Part shown: positions 18,914 through 26,980 of the stretch, piece after piece | Layout of the letters: each line of letters starts with the position of its first letter | Numbering within the stretch: position 1 is the first letter of the stretch | From: Rhizobium sp. 16-488-2b | GTDB taxonomy: Bacteria; Pseudomonadota; Alphaproteobacteria; Rhizobiales; Rhizobiaceae | Reading direction: 5' to 3' | Assembly: GCF_017741815.1 (NCBI RefSeq) | Contig: NZ_JAGHMF010000014.1 | Location: 218,191-282,190, forward strand | DNA length: 64,000 nt | Program-made: the position numbers and the translations under genes | The notes under the pieces: generated by a model | Seen by the model: only the letters and a program-made list of their open reading frames with translations | Told to the model about the DNA's origin: nothing | Databases searched by the model: none

Positions 18914-19183
18914 ATGACGACAGTGTTCGTACGGCATGAGGTTTCGGACTATACGGCCTGGCGCAAGGTGTATGACGGCTTCCGCTCGGTGCAGGCGGCA
19001 AACGGCGTGATATCAGAGGCGGTCTACCAATCCGCCGACAACCCCAACGACATCACCGTCACCCACGAATTCGCGACATCGGAGGCCGCCAAGGCCTTCA
19101 TGCAGCTCGAGGAACTGCGATCAGCGATGCGCACCGGCGGCATCCTCGGCGCCCCGACCGTCTGGGTCGTGGAGAAAGCGTAG
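18914..19183 (+). CDS. Small ferredoxin-fold (ABM/cyclase-type) protein
   Basis: 89 residues from ATG 18914, preceded by AGGAG. The sequence TTVFVRHEVSDYTAWRKVYD followed by a VTHEFATSEAAKAFM strand-helix pattern fits the dimeric alpha+beta barrel group (antibiotic biosynthesis monooxygenase, cyclase or EthD-like proteins). These act on aromatic or polyketide substrates or have no known activity. The gene stands alone, ending at a strong terminator shared with the next gene. An upstream ATG at 18890 would add eight residues and lacks a ribosome site. Confidence 0.72.
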   Translation: MTTVFVRHEVSDYTAWRKVYDGFRSVQAANGVISEAVYQSADNPNDITVTHEFATSEAAKAFMQLEELRSAMRTGGILGAPTVWVVEKA

Positions 19184-19190
19184 AACCGTT

Positions 19191-19216
19191 CCGGCCCGAT
19201 CGGCATAACGGGCCGG
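19191..19216. terminator. Bidirectional hairpin between convergent small genes
   Basis: CCGGCCCG (19191-19198) pairs with CGGGCCGG (19209-19216) over a 10-nt loop. The position between converging stop codons fits a terminator, although T runs are short. Confidence 0.6.
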
Positions 19217-19235
19217 TGCTCTTCCGTACGGCGCT

Positions 19236-19727
19236 TTACGCCAGACGCAGCGCGTCCAGATCCTTGGCCAGCATCAGCGCCAGCGCCTCGACGACGAGAT
19301 TGTGGTCGTCGCGCTGCGGCAGGCCGGAGACGGTCACCGAGCCGATGCAGCCCGTGCCCTTGACATTGATAGGGAAGCTGCCGCCGTGGGGCGCGTAATC
19401 GGCGTCCGACAGACCGTTGTCCGCAACGGTCTTCCCCTTGGCCTTGAGGTCGAGGCCGATCGCGTAGCTGCTGCGGAAATAGCGCAGCACCAGATTGCGC
19501 TTGCGGCGCACCCACTGGACGTTGTCAGGCGTGACACCGGGAAGTGCCACATAGAAGACCGGCATTGAATGCAGGTTGATATCGATCGCGATACCCAGGC
19601 CACGCTCCGAACCCAGCTCCTGCAGCAGCTTGCCCAGCTGCCACGCGGTCGACAGATCGAAACTGTCGAAGCTCAGCACCTTCTCCTGTTCGGCAATGCG
19701 CGCAAGGTCGTCGTCCGGCATGGTCAT
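19236..19727 (-). CDS. UPF0303/heme-degrading-domain (GlcG/HbpS-like) protein
   Basis: 163 residues matching the UPF0303 group of the HbpS/GlcG-like fold: SFDSFDLSTAWQLGKLLQEL near the N-terminus, GIAIDINLHSMPVFYVALPG, the RRKRNLVLRYFRSSYAIGL segment and a C-terminal GGSFPINVKGTGCIGSVTVS glycine-rich core. Related proteins bind haem or small ligands, and some are annotated as haem-degrading. The gene is single, convergent with the ABM-like gene. Start choice between the first ATG and the one two codons later is open. Confidence 0.78.
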   Translation of the reverse strand: MTMPDDDLARIAEQEKVLSFDSFDLSTAWQLGKLLQELGSERGLGIAIDINLHSMPVFYVALPGVTPDNVQWVRRKRNLVLRYFRSSYAIGLDLKAKGKTVADNGLSDADYAPHGGSFPINVKGTGCIGSVTVSGLPQRDDHNLVVEALALMLAKDLDALRLA

Positions 19728-19836
19728 GTCTACTTACTCTCCTGAAATGCTTTTTGCTGAGCATCGTCAGGAGAGCGAAAAAGTAAAGCGGAATCGTGGT
19801 GATACACTGTGTGAGGCGACGGTCTCGCGGCAGGCC

Positions 19837-20577
19837 TCAGCCCGCTGCCTGCATCGGTGCGAACCGGCTCATCTCGCCGATAAAAGGCTTGGCAAGCGGC
19901 GCCGCGTAGGAGCCGCGCTTGCTTGTCGAGAGGCCCAGCGACACCAGCGCCTCGGCCTGCTTGACGGCCGCCGCCACGCCATCGACGACGGGTACGCCAT
20001 AGATTTCCTGCAGTTCCCGCGCCAGATCGGTCATCCCGGCGCAGCCGAGCACGATCGCCTCGGCGCCATCCTCATCAAGCGCCCGCTCGATCTCGGCGCG
20101 AAGCTTGTCGATCGCGCCCGACGCCTCATCCTCAAGCTCCAGCACCGGAATGTCAGACGCGCGGACCTTTGCCCGATCGCCCATGCCGTAGCGGCGCACG
20201 AGGTTGTCGATCAGCACCCGCGAGCGCTCCAGCGTCGTCACCACGGTGAAGCGCTGCGCAAGAAACCCGGCGGTAGCGACGGCGGCTTCGCAGAGCCCGA
20301 GCACCGGCACGTCGGCGAAACTGCGCGCCGCCTCCAGCCCCGTATCGTCGAAACAGGCGATGACGGCAGCATCATAGGTCCCTGCCCGCTCCTTCAGCTC
20401 GGTCAAAAGGCCGGGAATGGCAAGCGCCCCGTCATAATGCCCCTCGATCGACACCGGCCCCATTCTTGAAGTGGCGGCGATGATCTCGGTGCCGCTGGCG
20501 GCAACGAGCCGTGCGGCGGTCGCCGCCTTCTCGGTCATGCTTGATGTCGTGTTCGGATTGACGATGAGGATGCGCAT
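19837..20577 (-). CDS. Asp/Glu/hydantoin racemase family protein
   Basis: 246 residues with the N-terminal MRILIVNPNTTSSMTEKA signature of hydantoin/allantoin racemases and the two catalytic cysteines expected for this fold, Cys75 in AVIACFDDTG and Cys179 in IVLGCAGMTD. The enzymes invert the alpha carbon of 5-substituted hydantoins, allantoin or amino acids by a two-base mechanism. It is the last gene of a minus-strand operon, four bases after the second ABC permease, so it probably processes the imported ligand, which therefore may be a hydantoin- or allantoin-like compound. No hydantoinase or carbamoylase is in the window. Confidence 0.82.
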   Translation of the reverse strand: MRILIVNPNTTSSMTEKAATAARLVAASGTEIIAATSRMGPVSIEGHYDGALAIPGLLTELKERAGTYDAAVIACFDDTGLEAARSFADVPVLGLCEAAVATAGFLAQRFTVVTTLERSRVLIDNLVRRYGMGDRAKVRASDIPVLELEDEASGAIDKLRAEIERALDEDGAEAIVLGCAGMTDLARELQEIYGVPVVDGVAAAVKQAEALVSLGLSTSKRGSYAAPLAKPFIGEMSRFAPMQAAG

Positions 20578-20581
20578 GAGA

Positions 20582-21403
20582 TCAGCTTGTCTTTGCCTGG
20601 CGCCCGCGCAGCATCATCATGATGCCGAGCGCGACGAGAATGATGGTGAAGGAAAACAGCGTCGTCACCGTGCCGAGCGCATAGAGCACCGGCGTCGTCA
20701 CGTTGGTCGTCATCCCGTAGATCTCGAGCGGCAGCGTGTTGTAGCTGCCAGAGGTCATCAGCGTGCGGGCGAACTCGTCATAGGAGAGCGTGAAGCCGAA
20801 TAGGCCGACGCCGATCAGGCTGGGCGCGATCATCGGCAGCACGACATGCACGAAGGTCTGCCACGACGTCGCCCCGAGATCGCGCGCCGCCTCTTCGTAA
20901 GCCGGCGAGAAGCGGTTGAAGACGGCGAACATGATCAGCACGCCGAAGGGCAGCGTCCATGTCAGATGCGCGCCGAAGGCCGACGAATACCATGCCGGCT
21001 TCAGCCCGCCCTGCTGGAACACCACGCCGATGCCGAGCGAAATGATGATCGACGGCACCACGAGGCTGGCGACGGTCGCGTAGAACAACAGCGTCGCGCC
21101 ACGGAAGCGGCGGCGGAAGGCAAGGCCGGCCAGCAGCGACACCACGACGGTGACGACCATGACCATCAGGCCGAGCGAGAAGGAGCGACGGAAGGATGCC
21201 CCAAAATCGCCCACCGCCTGCTTTTCGAACAGGTTGAAGAACCAGTGGACCGAGACACCGTTGAGCGGGAATGTCAGCCCACCATCCGGCCCCTGGAAGG
21301 AGAGGATCAGGATCGCCGACAGCGGGCCGTAGAGGAACAGCACGAAGACGATGAAGAAGGCGGCGAGCACGTAGAATTCGAGCGTGCGCTTTTCGTGGCT
21401 CAT
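20582..21403 (-). CDS. ABC transporter permease (PotC-like)
   Basis: 273 residues with six hydrophobic helices. The EAA loop reads YEEAARDLGATSWQTFVHVV followed by LPMIAPSLIG. The N-terminus LAAFFIVFVLFLYGPLSAIL and the QGPDGGLTFPLNG loop are typical of the spermidine/putrescine-type second permease. Its ATG lies one base after the stop of the first permease, so translation is coupled. It works with the permease, binding protein and ATPase upstream and precedes the racemase gene. Confidence 0.88.
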   Translation of the reverse strand: MSHEKRTLEFYVLAAFFIVFVLFLYGPLSAILILSFQGPDGGLTFPLNGVSVHWFFNLFEKQAVGDFGASFRRSFSLGLMVMVVTVVVSLLAGLAFRRRFRGATLLFYATVASLVVPSIIISLGIGVVFQQGGLKPAWYSSAFGAHLTWTLPFGVLIMFAVFNRFSPAYEEAARDLGATSWQTFVHVVLPMIAPSLIGVGLFGFTLSYDEFARTLMTSGSYNTLPLEIYGMTTNVTTPVLYALGTVTTLFSFTIILVALGIMMMLRGRQAKTS

Positions 21404-21404
21404 C

Positions 21405-22319
21405 TCAAAGCTCCTTGCGGATATCGACGACGCGCAGGATGGCGGCGACCATCATCAACACGACGATCAGAAGCACGACGGCATTGGCGGCGGCGGCCGG
21501 ATATTGCAGCAGCGACATCTGGTTCTTCATCATCAGCGCCACCGAGGCGCTCTGCCCGCCGGACATGACCTGCACCGTCGAGAAATCGGCCATGACGAGC
21601 GTGACGACGAAGATCGAGCCGATGGCGATGCCGGGCTTGGCAAGCGGAATGACGACATTCCAGAGGATCTGCCAGCCGCTGGCGCCGGCATCGCGCGCGG
21701 CCTCGAACAGCGAGCGATCGATGCGCATCAGCGTGTTGAAGATCGGCGTCACCATGAACAGCGTGTAGAGATGCACCATGGCGAGCACCACGGCGAAATC
21801 GGAATAGAGCAGCCATTCGATCGGCTGCGGGATGATGCTCATCTCGATCAACGCCGAATTGACCAGACCGTTGCGGCCGAGCACCGGGATCCAGGAGATC
21901 ATGCGGATGATGTTCGAAGTCATGAACGGCACGGTGCAGACCAGAAACAGGATCATCTGCGTCGACGTGCGGCGGATGTGGAAGGCGAGGAAATAGGCGA
22001 CCCAGAAGCCGATGAAGACGGTGAGCGCCCAGACGATGACGGTGAACTTCAGCGTGTTGAGATAAGTCTTCCACGTGACCCACGAGCCGAGCGTCTCGGC
22101 GTAGTTCATCGTCAGGAAATCGGGATAGAGACCTGCGAAGTCATAGTCCCAGAAGCTGACAACCGCGATCATCAAAATCGGCAGAATGAAGAAGAAGCCG
22201 AGGATCAGGATCAGCGGCGTCGCCTGGAGATAGGAGGCGGCCCATGGCGCCAGCCGAAAGCCCGGGCTGCGCACCCGCTCGGTCGTCTCGTTTGTCTCTG
22301 CTGAAGCGATCGTCGCCAT
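21405..22319 (-). CDS. ABC transporter permease (PotB-like)
   Basis: 304 residues from ATG 22319, with AAAAGGG upstream. A much longer in-frame reading to 23006 runs antisense-like through the repeat element and the binding-protein gene and is rejected. Membrane helices begin at YLQATPLILILGFFFILPIL. The EAA loop is LFEAARDAGASGWQILWNVV followed by IPLAKPG. It forms the heterodimer with the next permease. A repeat element of about 150 nt separates it from the binding-protein gene. Confidence 0.88.
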   Translation of the reverse strand: MATIASAETNETTERVRSPGFRLAPWAASYLQATPLILILGFFFILPILMIAVVSFWDYDFAGLYPDFLTMNYAETLGSWVTWKTYLNTLKFTVIVWALTVFIGFWVAYFLAFHIRRTSTQMILFLVCTVPFMTSNIIRMISWIPVLGRNGLVNSALIEMSIIPQPIEWLLYSDFAVVLAMVHLYTLFMVTPIFNTLMRIDRSLFEAARDAGASGWQILWNVVIPLAKPGIAIGSIFVVTLVMADFSTVQVMSGGQSASVALMMKNQMSLLQYPAAAANAVVLLIVVLMMVAAILRVVDIRKEL

Positions 22320-22358
22320 CGCTGATCCCTTTTCCAGTTGGCATTGCGTTGCGTGGCG

Positions 22359-22511
22359 CCCCCCCTCTGCCCTGCCGGGCATCTCCCCCACAGGTGGGGA
22401 GATTGGCTGGGCGCAACCGCTCGCTCCACGCTCATTGCTTGGGTGGGGAGCAGGCCACGAGCCGATCTCTCCCTCCTTGTGGGGGAGATGTCCGGCAGGA
22501 CAGAGGGGGGT
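22359..22511. repeat. RIME-like intergenic palindromic element
   Basis: The left arm (22359-22391, beginning CCCCCCCTCTGCCCTGCCGG) and the right arm (22479-22511, ending GGACAGAGGGGGGT) are imperfect inverted copies of about 32 nt. Inner palindromes such as CTCCCCCACAGGTGGGGAG lie within. This matches the architecture of Rhizobium intergenic mosaic elements (RIME1). It sits between the binding-protein gene and the permease gene of one operon and, transcribed, would fold strongly, possibly lowering permease expression or stabilising the upstream message. Confidence 0.75.
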
Positions 22512-22564
22512 AACCCACGGCGGAACCTCCCCTCCCGTAGTGGAAGAGGAGATCCAAGATTGCC

Positions 22565-23872
22565 TTAAGCCGCGATGAACTCGTTCCAGCGGCGAACCAT
22601 GTAGCGGTCCTCGTCCATGACGGAGTTCCAGCACGCGACATGGCCCATGCGCTCTTCGAACGAGCCGCCGTCGCGAACGGCGCCAGCCTTCTCCATGACC
22701 TTGCCCTCGGGCGAAAGGATATCGCCCTTGGCGGCCTTGCCTTCGATCCAGTAGCCCCACTCGTCCTCGGTCATGAAGCCCTTGGCGGTGTCCATGCAGG
22801 CCGAGTAGTAGCCCTGGCGGTTGAGGTAGCCGCCGACCCAGCCGGACGTGTACCAGTTGATGTACTCGTAGGCCGCGTCGAGCTCGGCGCCCTTGAGGTG
22901 CGAGGCAAGGCCGAGACCGCCGCCCCACGAACGGTAGCCTTCCTTGAGCGGCTGATACTTGCAGGCGATGCCCTTGGAGCGGACGGCGGCGACGGCCGGC
23001 GACCACATGGACTGGATGACGACTTCGCCCGATGCCATCAGGTTGACCGACTCGTCGAACGACTTCCAGAAGGCGCGGAACTGGCCGTCCTGCTTGGCCT
23101 TGATCAGGAACTCGATCGTCTTGTCGATCTCTTCCTTGGTCATGTTGCCCTTGTCGGCGTATTTGATGTTCCCAAGCGCTTCCATGATCATCGCGGCATC
23201 CATGATGCCGATCGACGGGATGTTGAGGATCGAGGTCTTGCCCTTGAACTTCGGGTCCATGATATCGGCCCAGCTGCCGATATCGCGGCCGACGAGGTCG
23301 GGACGAATGCCGAGCGTGTCGGCATTATAGATCGTCGGCATCATCGTGAAGAGCTCGGTCTCGCCCTTGGCAAACGTCTTGGCATCGGCGCTCTCGACAT
23401 AACCGACGGTGTGCGGCGCGGTACCCTGCGCGATAACGCTATCCGGCTTCAGCTTGCCGTTCTTGAAGAGCGGAACGACCTTGTCGTAGTACTTCAGCTT
23501 CTTCACATCCATCGGCTGGATGACGCCGGTCGGATAGACCTTCTTCAGGATCCAGTATTCGATGTCGGCGATATCGTAGCTATCGGGCTGCGTGACGGCG
23601 CGCTGGGCGGCGGCGTCGGAATCGGTTGCCGTCATCTCGAGCGTGATGCCGAGGTCCTTCTTGCACTGCTCGGCAATGGCGTTGATGTTGGAAACGCCGG
23701 TGCCGAACTGGCGAAGCGTGATGTTCGACTGCGCCCAGATGGTCGGGAAACCGGTGATGAGACCGGAGCCTGCGGCCGCACCAAGGGCGGCGGCGCCCGT
23801 CTTCAGCAGGCCGCGGCGCGACACGCCCTTGTCGAGCAGACCCTTCTTGGTGGTTTTCGTTGTATCAGTCAT
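22565..23872 (-). CDS. ABC transporter substrate-binding protein with Tat signal (PotD-like)
   Basis: 435 residues from ATG 23872, preceded by GAGGG. The N-terminus has a twin-arginine signal, KGVSRRGLLKTGAAALGAAA with a hydrophobic run, so the protein is exported folded. The mature domain is a two-lobed family 1 binding protein: SNITLRQFGTGVSNINAIA, YDIADIEYWILKKVYPTG, FTMMPTIYNADTLGIRPD and WGGGLGLASH. It follows the ATPase gene by 34 nt and precedes the permeases. The downstream racemase suggests a hydantoin/allantoin-like ligand, but that is inference. Confidence 0.85.
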   Translation of the reverse strand: MTDTTKTTKKGLLDKGVSRRGLLKTGAAALGAAAGSGLITGFPTIWAQSNITLRQFGTGVSNINAIAEQCKKDLGITLEMTATDSDAAAQRAVTQPDSYDIADIEYWILKKVYPTGVIQPMDVKKLKYYDKVVPLFKNGKLKPDSVIAQGTAPHTVGYVESADAKTFAKGETELFTMMPTIYNADTLGIRPDLVGRDIGSWADIMDPKFKGKTSILNIPSIGIMDAAMIMEALGNIKYADKGNMTKEEIDKTIEFLIKAKQDGQFRAFWKSFDESVNLMASGEVVIQSMWSPAVAAVRSKGIACKYQPLKEGYRSWGGGLGLASHLKGAELDAAYEYINWYTSGWVGGYLNRQGYYSACMDTAKGFMTEDEWGYWIEGKAAKGDILSPEGKVMEKAGAVRDGGSFEERMGHVACWNSVMDEDRYMVRRWNEFIAA

Positions 23873-23906
23873 GTCAGTTCCCTCTGGTTTTTGTGGTAAT
23901 TGAGAT

Positions 23907-24995
23907 TTATGCCGAAACGCGGCCAAGGAGAACGGCGTCCTCCAGGGCCCAACTCAGGGACACCGCATCGCCGACCGATGCGGGGTTGGCGAAATAATCG
24001 CCGTCGGACGCAATGACCGTGAAGTCATCGCTGCCCGCGCCGACCACGGTGATTTTCACCGAGGCGCCGCGATATTCGATGTTGGAGACGATGCCGTTGA
24101 AGCCGAGCGTCTTGTCGGTGGCGCTCGCCAGACGAACCCGGTCGGTGCGGATGCCGATATCGATGACCTCGCCGACCTCCCTGCCCGCACCGCGCACCGT
24201 GAAGCTCTGCCCCTCCGGAACCTCGAGCGTGATCACGCCGTCCTTGGCCGATGTCACGCGGCCCGTCAGTACGTTGTGATCACCCATGAAGCGCGCCACG
24301 AAGGCGGTCGCCGGCTCCTCGAACACCTTGCGCGGGGTGGCCGCCTGCTCGATCTTGCCGTCGTTCATGATGACGATGATATCGGCAAGCGCCATCGCCT
24401 CTTCCTGGCTGTGCGTGACATGCACGAAGGTGATGCCGAGCGTCTTCTGCAGCTTCTTGAGCTCCGCGCGCATGCGGATCTTGAGAAACGGATCGAGCGC
24501 CGACAGCGGCTCATCGAGGAGCAGCGCCTCGGGATCGGTGATCAGCGCGCGGGCAAGCGCCACGCGCTGCTGCTGGCCGCCGGAAAGCTGCGCTGGACGC
24601 CTGTTGGCATAGGCCTCCATCTGCATCAGCTTCAGCATCTCCAGCGCCTTGGCCCGCCGCTCCTCCTTCTCGACGCCCTTCATCTTCAGGCTGAAGGCGA
24701 CGTTGTCGATCAGATCGAGATGCGGGAAGAGCGCATAGGACTGGAACATCATCGCCGTGCCGCGCTTGGCCGGCGGAAAATCGGTGACGACGGTATTGCC
24801 GAGGCGGATATCGCCCGACGAAATGCTCTCGTGCCCGGCAATCATCCGAAGCGTCGAGGTCTTGCCGCAGCCCGATGGCCCCAGGAAGCAGCAATAGGAA
24901 CCAGCCGGTATCTTCAGGCTGATTGCGTGCACGGCGGTGGTGGCGCCATACACCTTCGAAACGGATGCTATATCGATCTCTGCCGCTTTCGACAT
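23907..24995 (-). CDS. ABC transporter ATP-binding protein (PotA-like)
   Basis: 362 residues from ATG 24995, with GGGGAAG upstream; an in-frame ATG at 25028 would add 11 residues. Motifs: Walker A GPSGCGKTS, Q-loop FQSYALFPHL, signature LSGGQQQRVALARAL, Walker B ALLLDEPLSALD, switch VTHSQEEAMALAD. A C-terminal TOBE-like domain starts near residue 240. It is the first gene of the five-gene importer/racemase operon, divergent from the GntR gene whose product probably controls it. Confidence 0.9.
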   Translation of the reverse strand: MSKAAEIDIASVSKVYGATTAVHAISLKIPAGSYCCFLGPSGCGKTSTLRMIAGHESISSGDIRLGNTVVTDFPPAKRGTAMMFQSYALFPHLDLIDNVAFSLKMKGVEKEERRAKALEMLKLMQMEAYANRRPAQLSGGQQQRVALARALITDPEALLLDEPLSALDPFLKIRMRAELKKLQKTLGITFVHVTHSQEEAMALADIIVIMNDGKIEQAATPRKVFEEPATAFVARFMGDHNVLTGRVTSAKDGVITLEVPEGQSFTVRGAGREVGEVIDIGIRTDRVRLASATDKTLGFNGIVSNIEYRGASVKITVVGAGSDDFTVIASDGDYFANPASVGDAVSLSWALEDAVLLGRVSA

Positions 24996-25167
24996 CGTGT
25001 CTTCCCCTGTTCGAGGAATACGATGCATTCGCCGTGCCAGTTTCTGCCGCGGTGCATCAAGTCATTACGAATATTGAATTTTCTTGGAAATCCCCAAATG
25101 ACTAAAATTCAACCCTCGGATATGTCTGCACATGAAATAGGCTTTCGTCTGCAATTTGCGCAAATAA

Positions 25168-25177
25168 TCGTATACAA
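25168..25177. promoter_or_regulatory. Candidate GntR/FCD operator
   Basis: TCGTATACAA is a near-perfect palindrome of the TNGTATACNA type bound by FadR/FCD-subfamily GntR proteins. It lies 86-95 nt upstream of the gntR start and in the shared promoter region of the ABC operon, so one bound dimer could control both directions. Confidence 0.45.
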
Positions 25178-25262
25178 TTTGACCGCTGCATTGCTCGCAA
25201 ATTCCGTTTAACTTTTCGGCTGAATATGGCTATCATCGGCCGATCACAGGACATCCCGCCTC

Positions 25263-25976
25263 ATGAACTCCGCAGCCAATGCGCTTCTGACGACCGAAGA
25301 GCCCACCGAAACAGGCGCGCAGCAGATTCGCGACGCCATTCGCGACGCGATCGTCGAGCGCCGCCTGTCGCCGGGAACCAAGCTGTCGGAAAGCGATGTC
25401 GGCAATCTCTTCAACGTCAGCCGCACGCTGGCGCGCGCGGCCCTGCAGGCGCTCTCGTATGAAGGACTTGTCAGCGTCGAGAAGAACCGCGGCGCCTTCG
25501 TGGCCTACCCCTCGCCCGATGAAGCCCGACAGATCTTCGCCGCCCGCCGGCTGATCGAGCCCGGTATCCTACGCGAGGCGGCAGCAAGGATCACCACCTC
25601 GGAGATCCAGCACCTGCGGCAACTGCTGCTGGAAGAAAGCCGCCTGATAAGCGAACGCGGCCAGACCGCCCGGCGTGCCGAAATCAAGGCATCCGGCGAT
25701 TTTCACCTGACGCTCGCCGCCATCTCCGGCAATACAATCATGCAGCGTTTCATGGAAGAACTCGTCGCACGCTCCTCGCTTGTCATCGCGCTCTACGGCC
25801 AGTCGACCATATCGAGCTGCGGCCACAACGAGCATGGCGATATCGTCTCGGCGATCGAAGCCAAGGATCTAGACCGCGCCTGTCACCTCATGCTGCATCA
25901 CATCGCGCATATCGAGGCCGACCTCGATCTGCGGGAGCGCAAGGGACAGGGACTGAAGGAAGCGTTCGACCTCTAG
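25263..25976 (+). CDS. GntR family regulator, FadR/FCD subfamily
   Basis: 237 residues. The winged helix is IRDAIRDAIVERRLSPGTKL followed by SESDVGNLFNVSRT, with the recognition segment TLARAALQALSYEGLVSVEK. The FCD effector domain follows: ARRLIEPGILREAA and the metal-ligand-type histidines in GDFHLTLAAISGN and HEHGDIVSAIEAKD-like helices. It is divergent from the ABC/racemase operon and probably represses it until the imported substrate binds. Its TAG stop (25974-25976) lies within the first bases of a palindromic element, so the natural C-terminus may have been altered by the insertion. Confidence 0.85.
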   Translation: MNSAANALLTTEEPTETGAQQIRDAIRDAIVERRLSPGTKLSESDVGNLFNVSRTLARAALQALSYEGLVSVEKNRGAFVAYPSPDEARQIFAARRLIEPGILREAAARITTSEIQHLRQLLLEESRLISERGQTARRAEIKASGDFHLTLAAISGNTIMQRFMEELVARSSLVIALYGQSTISSCGHNEHGDIVSAIEAKDLDRACHLMLHHIAHIEADLDLRERKGQGLKEAFDL

Positions 25977-26249
25977 AGCCTTTCCTGATTAGCTTGAAGC
26001 ATTCTGCCGGAGCAGGTTTTCGTCAGGGCAAAGGCGATTGGCGAAGGGCATACCCCCAGATACGGTCGAGCCGATCGCCTTTGATCCTGGCGGAAAGATG
26101 CCCGGCCCCTGCGGGGTTGGCTGAAACGGGCCGCCTGATCGTCCGGCCGGCTTGGCCGTATGCGTTGGCTACGACCCGCGCCTGCCGGACGACCATCCGA
26201 CTCCGTTTGAGCCAACAGAATGCTTCAATCTAACCAGGAAAGGCTCTAG
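25973..26249. repeat. MITE-like palindromic element with ~34-bp terminal inverted repeats
   Basis: The ends CTAGAGCCTTTCCTGATTAG at 25973 and the reverse complement at 26249 (CTAGAGCCTTTCCTGGTTAG) match over about 34 nt with two mismatches, continuing to GAAGCATTCTG. The 277-nt element has no coding capacity and contains further palindromes (GGCGATTGGC/GCCGATCGCC). It fills the gap between gntR and the small minus-strand gene. CTAG at both edges may be a target duplication. Copies should exist elsewhere in the genome. Confidence 0.7.
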
Positions 26250-26346
26250 GTCGCGTGTGGCGCATCAATCGAGCGCCAAAAAGAGCCCAAATCTTCAGGA
26301 CTCAAGTGCGAGACGCGGCCGCCGAAGCGACCGCGGCATCGAAAAA

Positions 26347-26730
26347 TCAACCGCGCGAGCGGCGTTCGTCCGGAACGGCGGCAACGGCCACGATATCGAG
26401 CGTTCCCGTCGCATGCAGGCGCTTGCGCACCAGCACGCCCATGACGCGGGCGGCGGTCGAAAACGTCATCTGGTCAAGCGGGCCTTCGCCCTCCCAGGGT
26501 TTCGTCAGTCGCTCGGTAACGGCGCCGACGATGTTCATCGGCACGATGTCGTCGCATTGGCGCATGGCCTCGAAGACGCTGCTGATCGGAACCACCCGAC
26601 CCTCGAACGTGACGATCGGTTCGGTCAGTTCCGCATCCCACTCTTCAAACGCATAAAGAGCGTCGCGAAAGAGCTCTTGAAGGGTGAACGGGGCGTGCCC
26701 ATTGTGAAGTGGCGGCAAGGCATTCGACAT
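26347..26730 (-). CDS. Conserved hypothetical protein
   Basis: 127 residues from ATG 26730, which has AGAGGAG upstream; the reading from 26772 lacks a ribosome site. The protein is soluble, with FTLQELFRDALYAFEEWDAE near the N-terminus, a QCDDIVPMNIVGAVTERL helix and a basic C-terminus. I recognise no family and see no signal peptide or membrane segment. It stands alone between the palindromic element and the SIMPL gene. Function unknown. Confidence 0.6.
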   Translation of the reverse strand: MSNALPPLHNGHAPFTLQELFRDALYAFEEWDAELTEPIVTFEGRVVPISSVFEAMRQCDDIVPMNIVGAVTERLTKPWEGEGPLDQMTFSTAARVMGVLVRKRLHATGTLDIVAVAAVPDERRSRG

Positions 26731-26904
26731 GTCTGTCTCCTCTTTGCAGGGATAAAGCCAATTCCTCCTCATCGGTCCGCACTAACGCCGAAAGCAGAAC
26801 TCAAGTTCCCGGCCGGACCGAATAACACGATCGATGTTATAGTGTAATATACGCGTGATAAAGCGCTTTTCTGCCGCAGCCTCGCCACAGCTGTGTCCAC
26901 AAAA

Positions 26905-26940
26905 AGATAAGCCGTTGATATCCAAGTGAATATCAACGGC
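26905..26940 (-). terminator. Intrinsic terminator of the SIMPL-domain gene
   Basis: GCCGTTGATAT (26911-26921) pairs with ATATCAACGGC (26930-26940). On the minus strand the stem is followed by TTATCTTTTTG, giving the T run. Confidence 0.8.
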
Positions 26941-26980
26941 AATCTTTTGGTAACTTCGATTAACGAAGGAGTGGAACGCG

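Noticed and set aside
21405..23006. Extended 533-residue reading of the ABC permease
   Set aside because: The N-terminal extension runs through the palindromic element and another frame of the binding-protein gene; ATG 22319 with AAGGG gives the normal permease.
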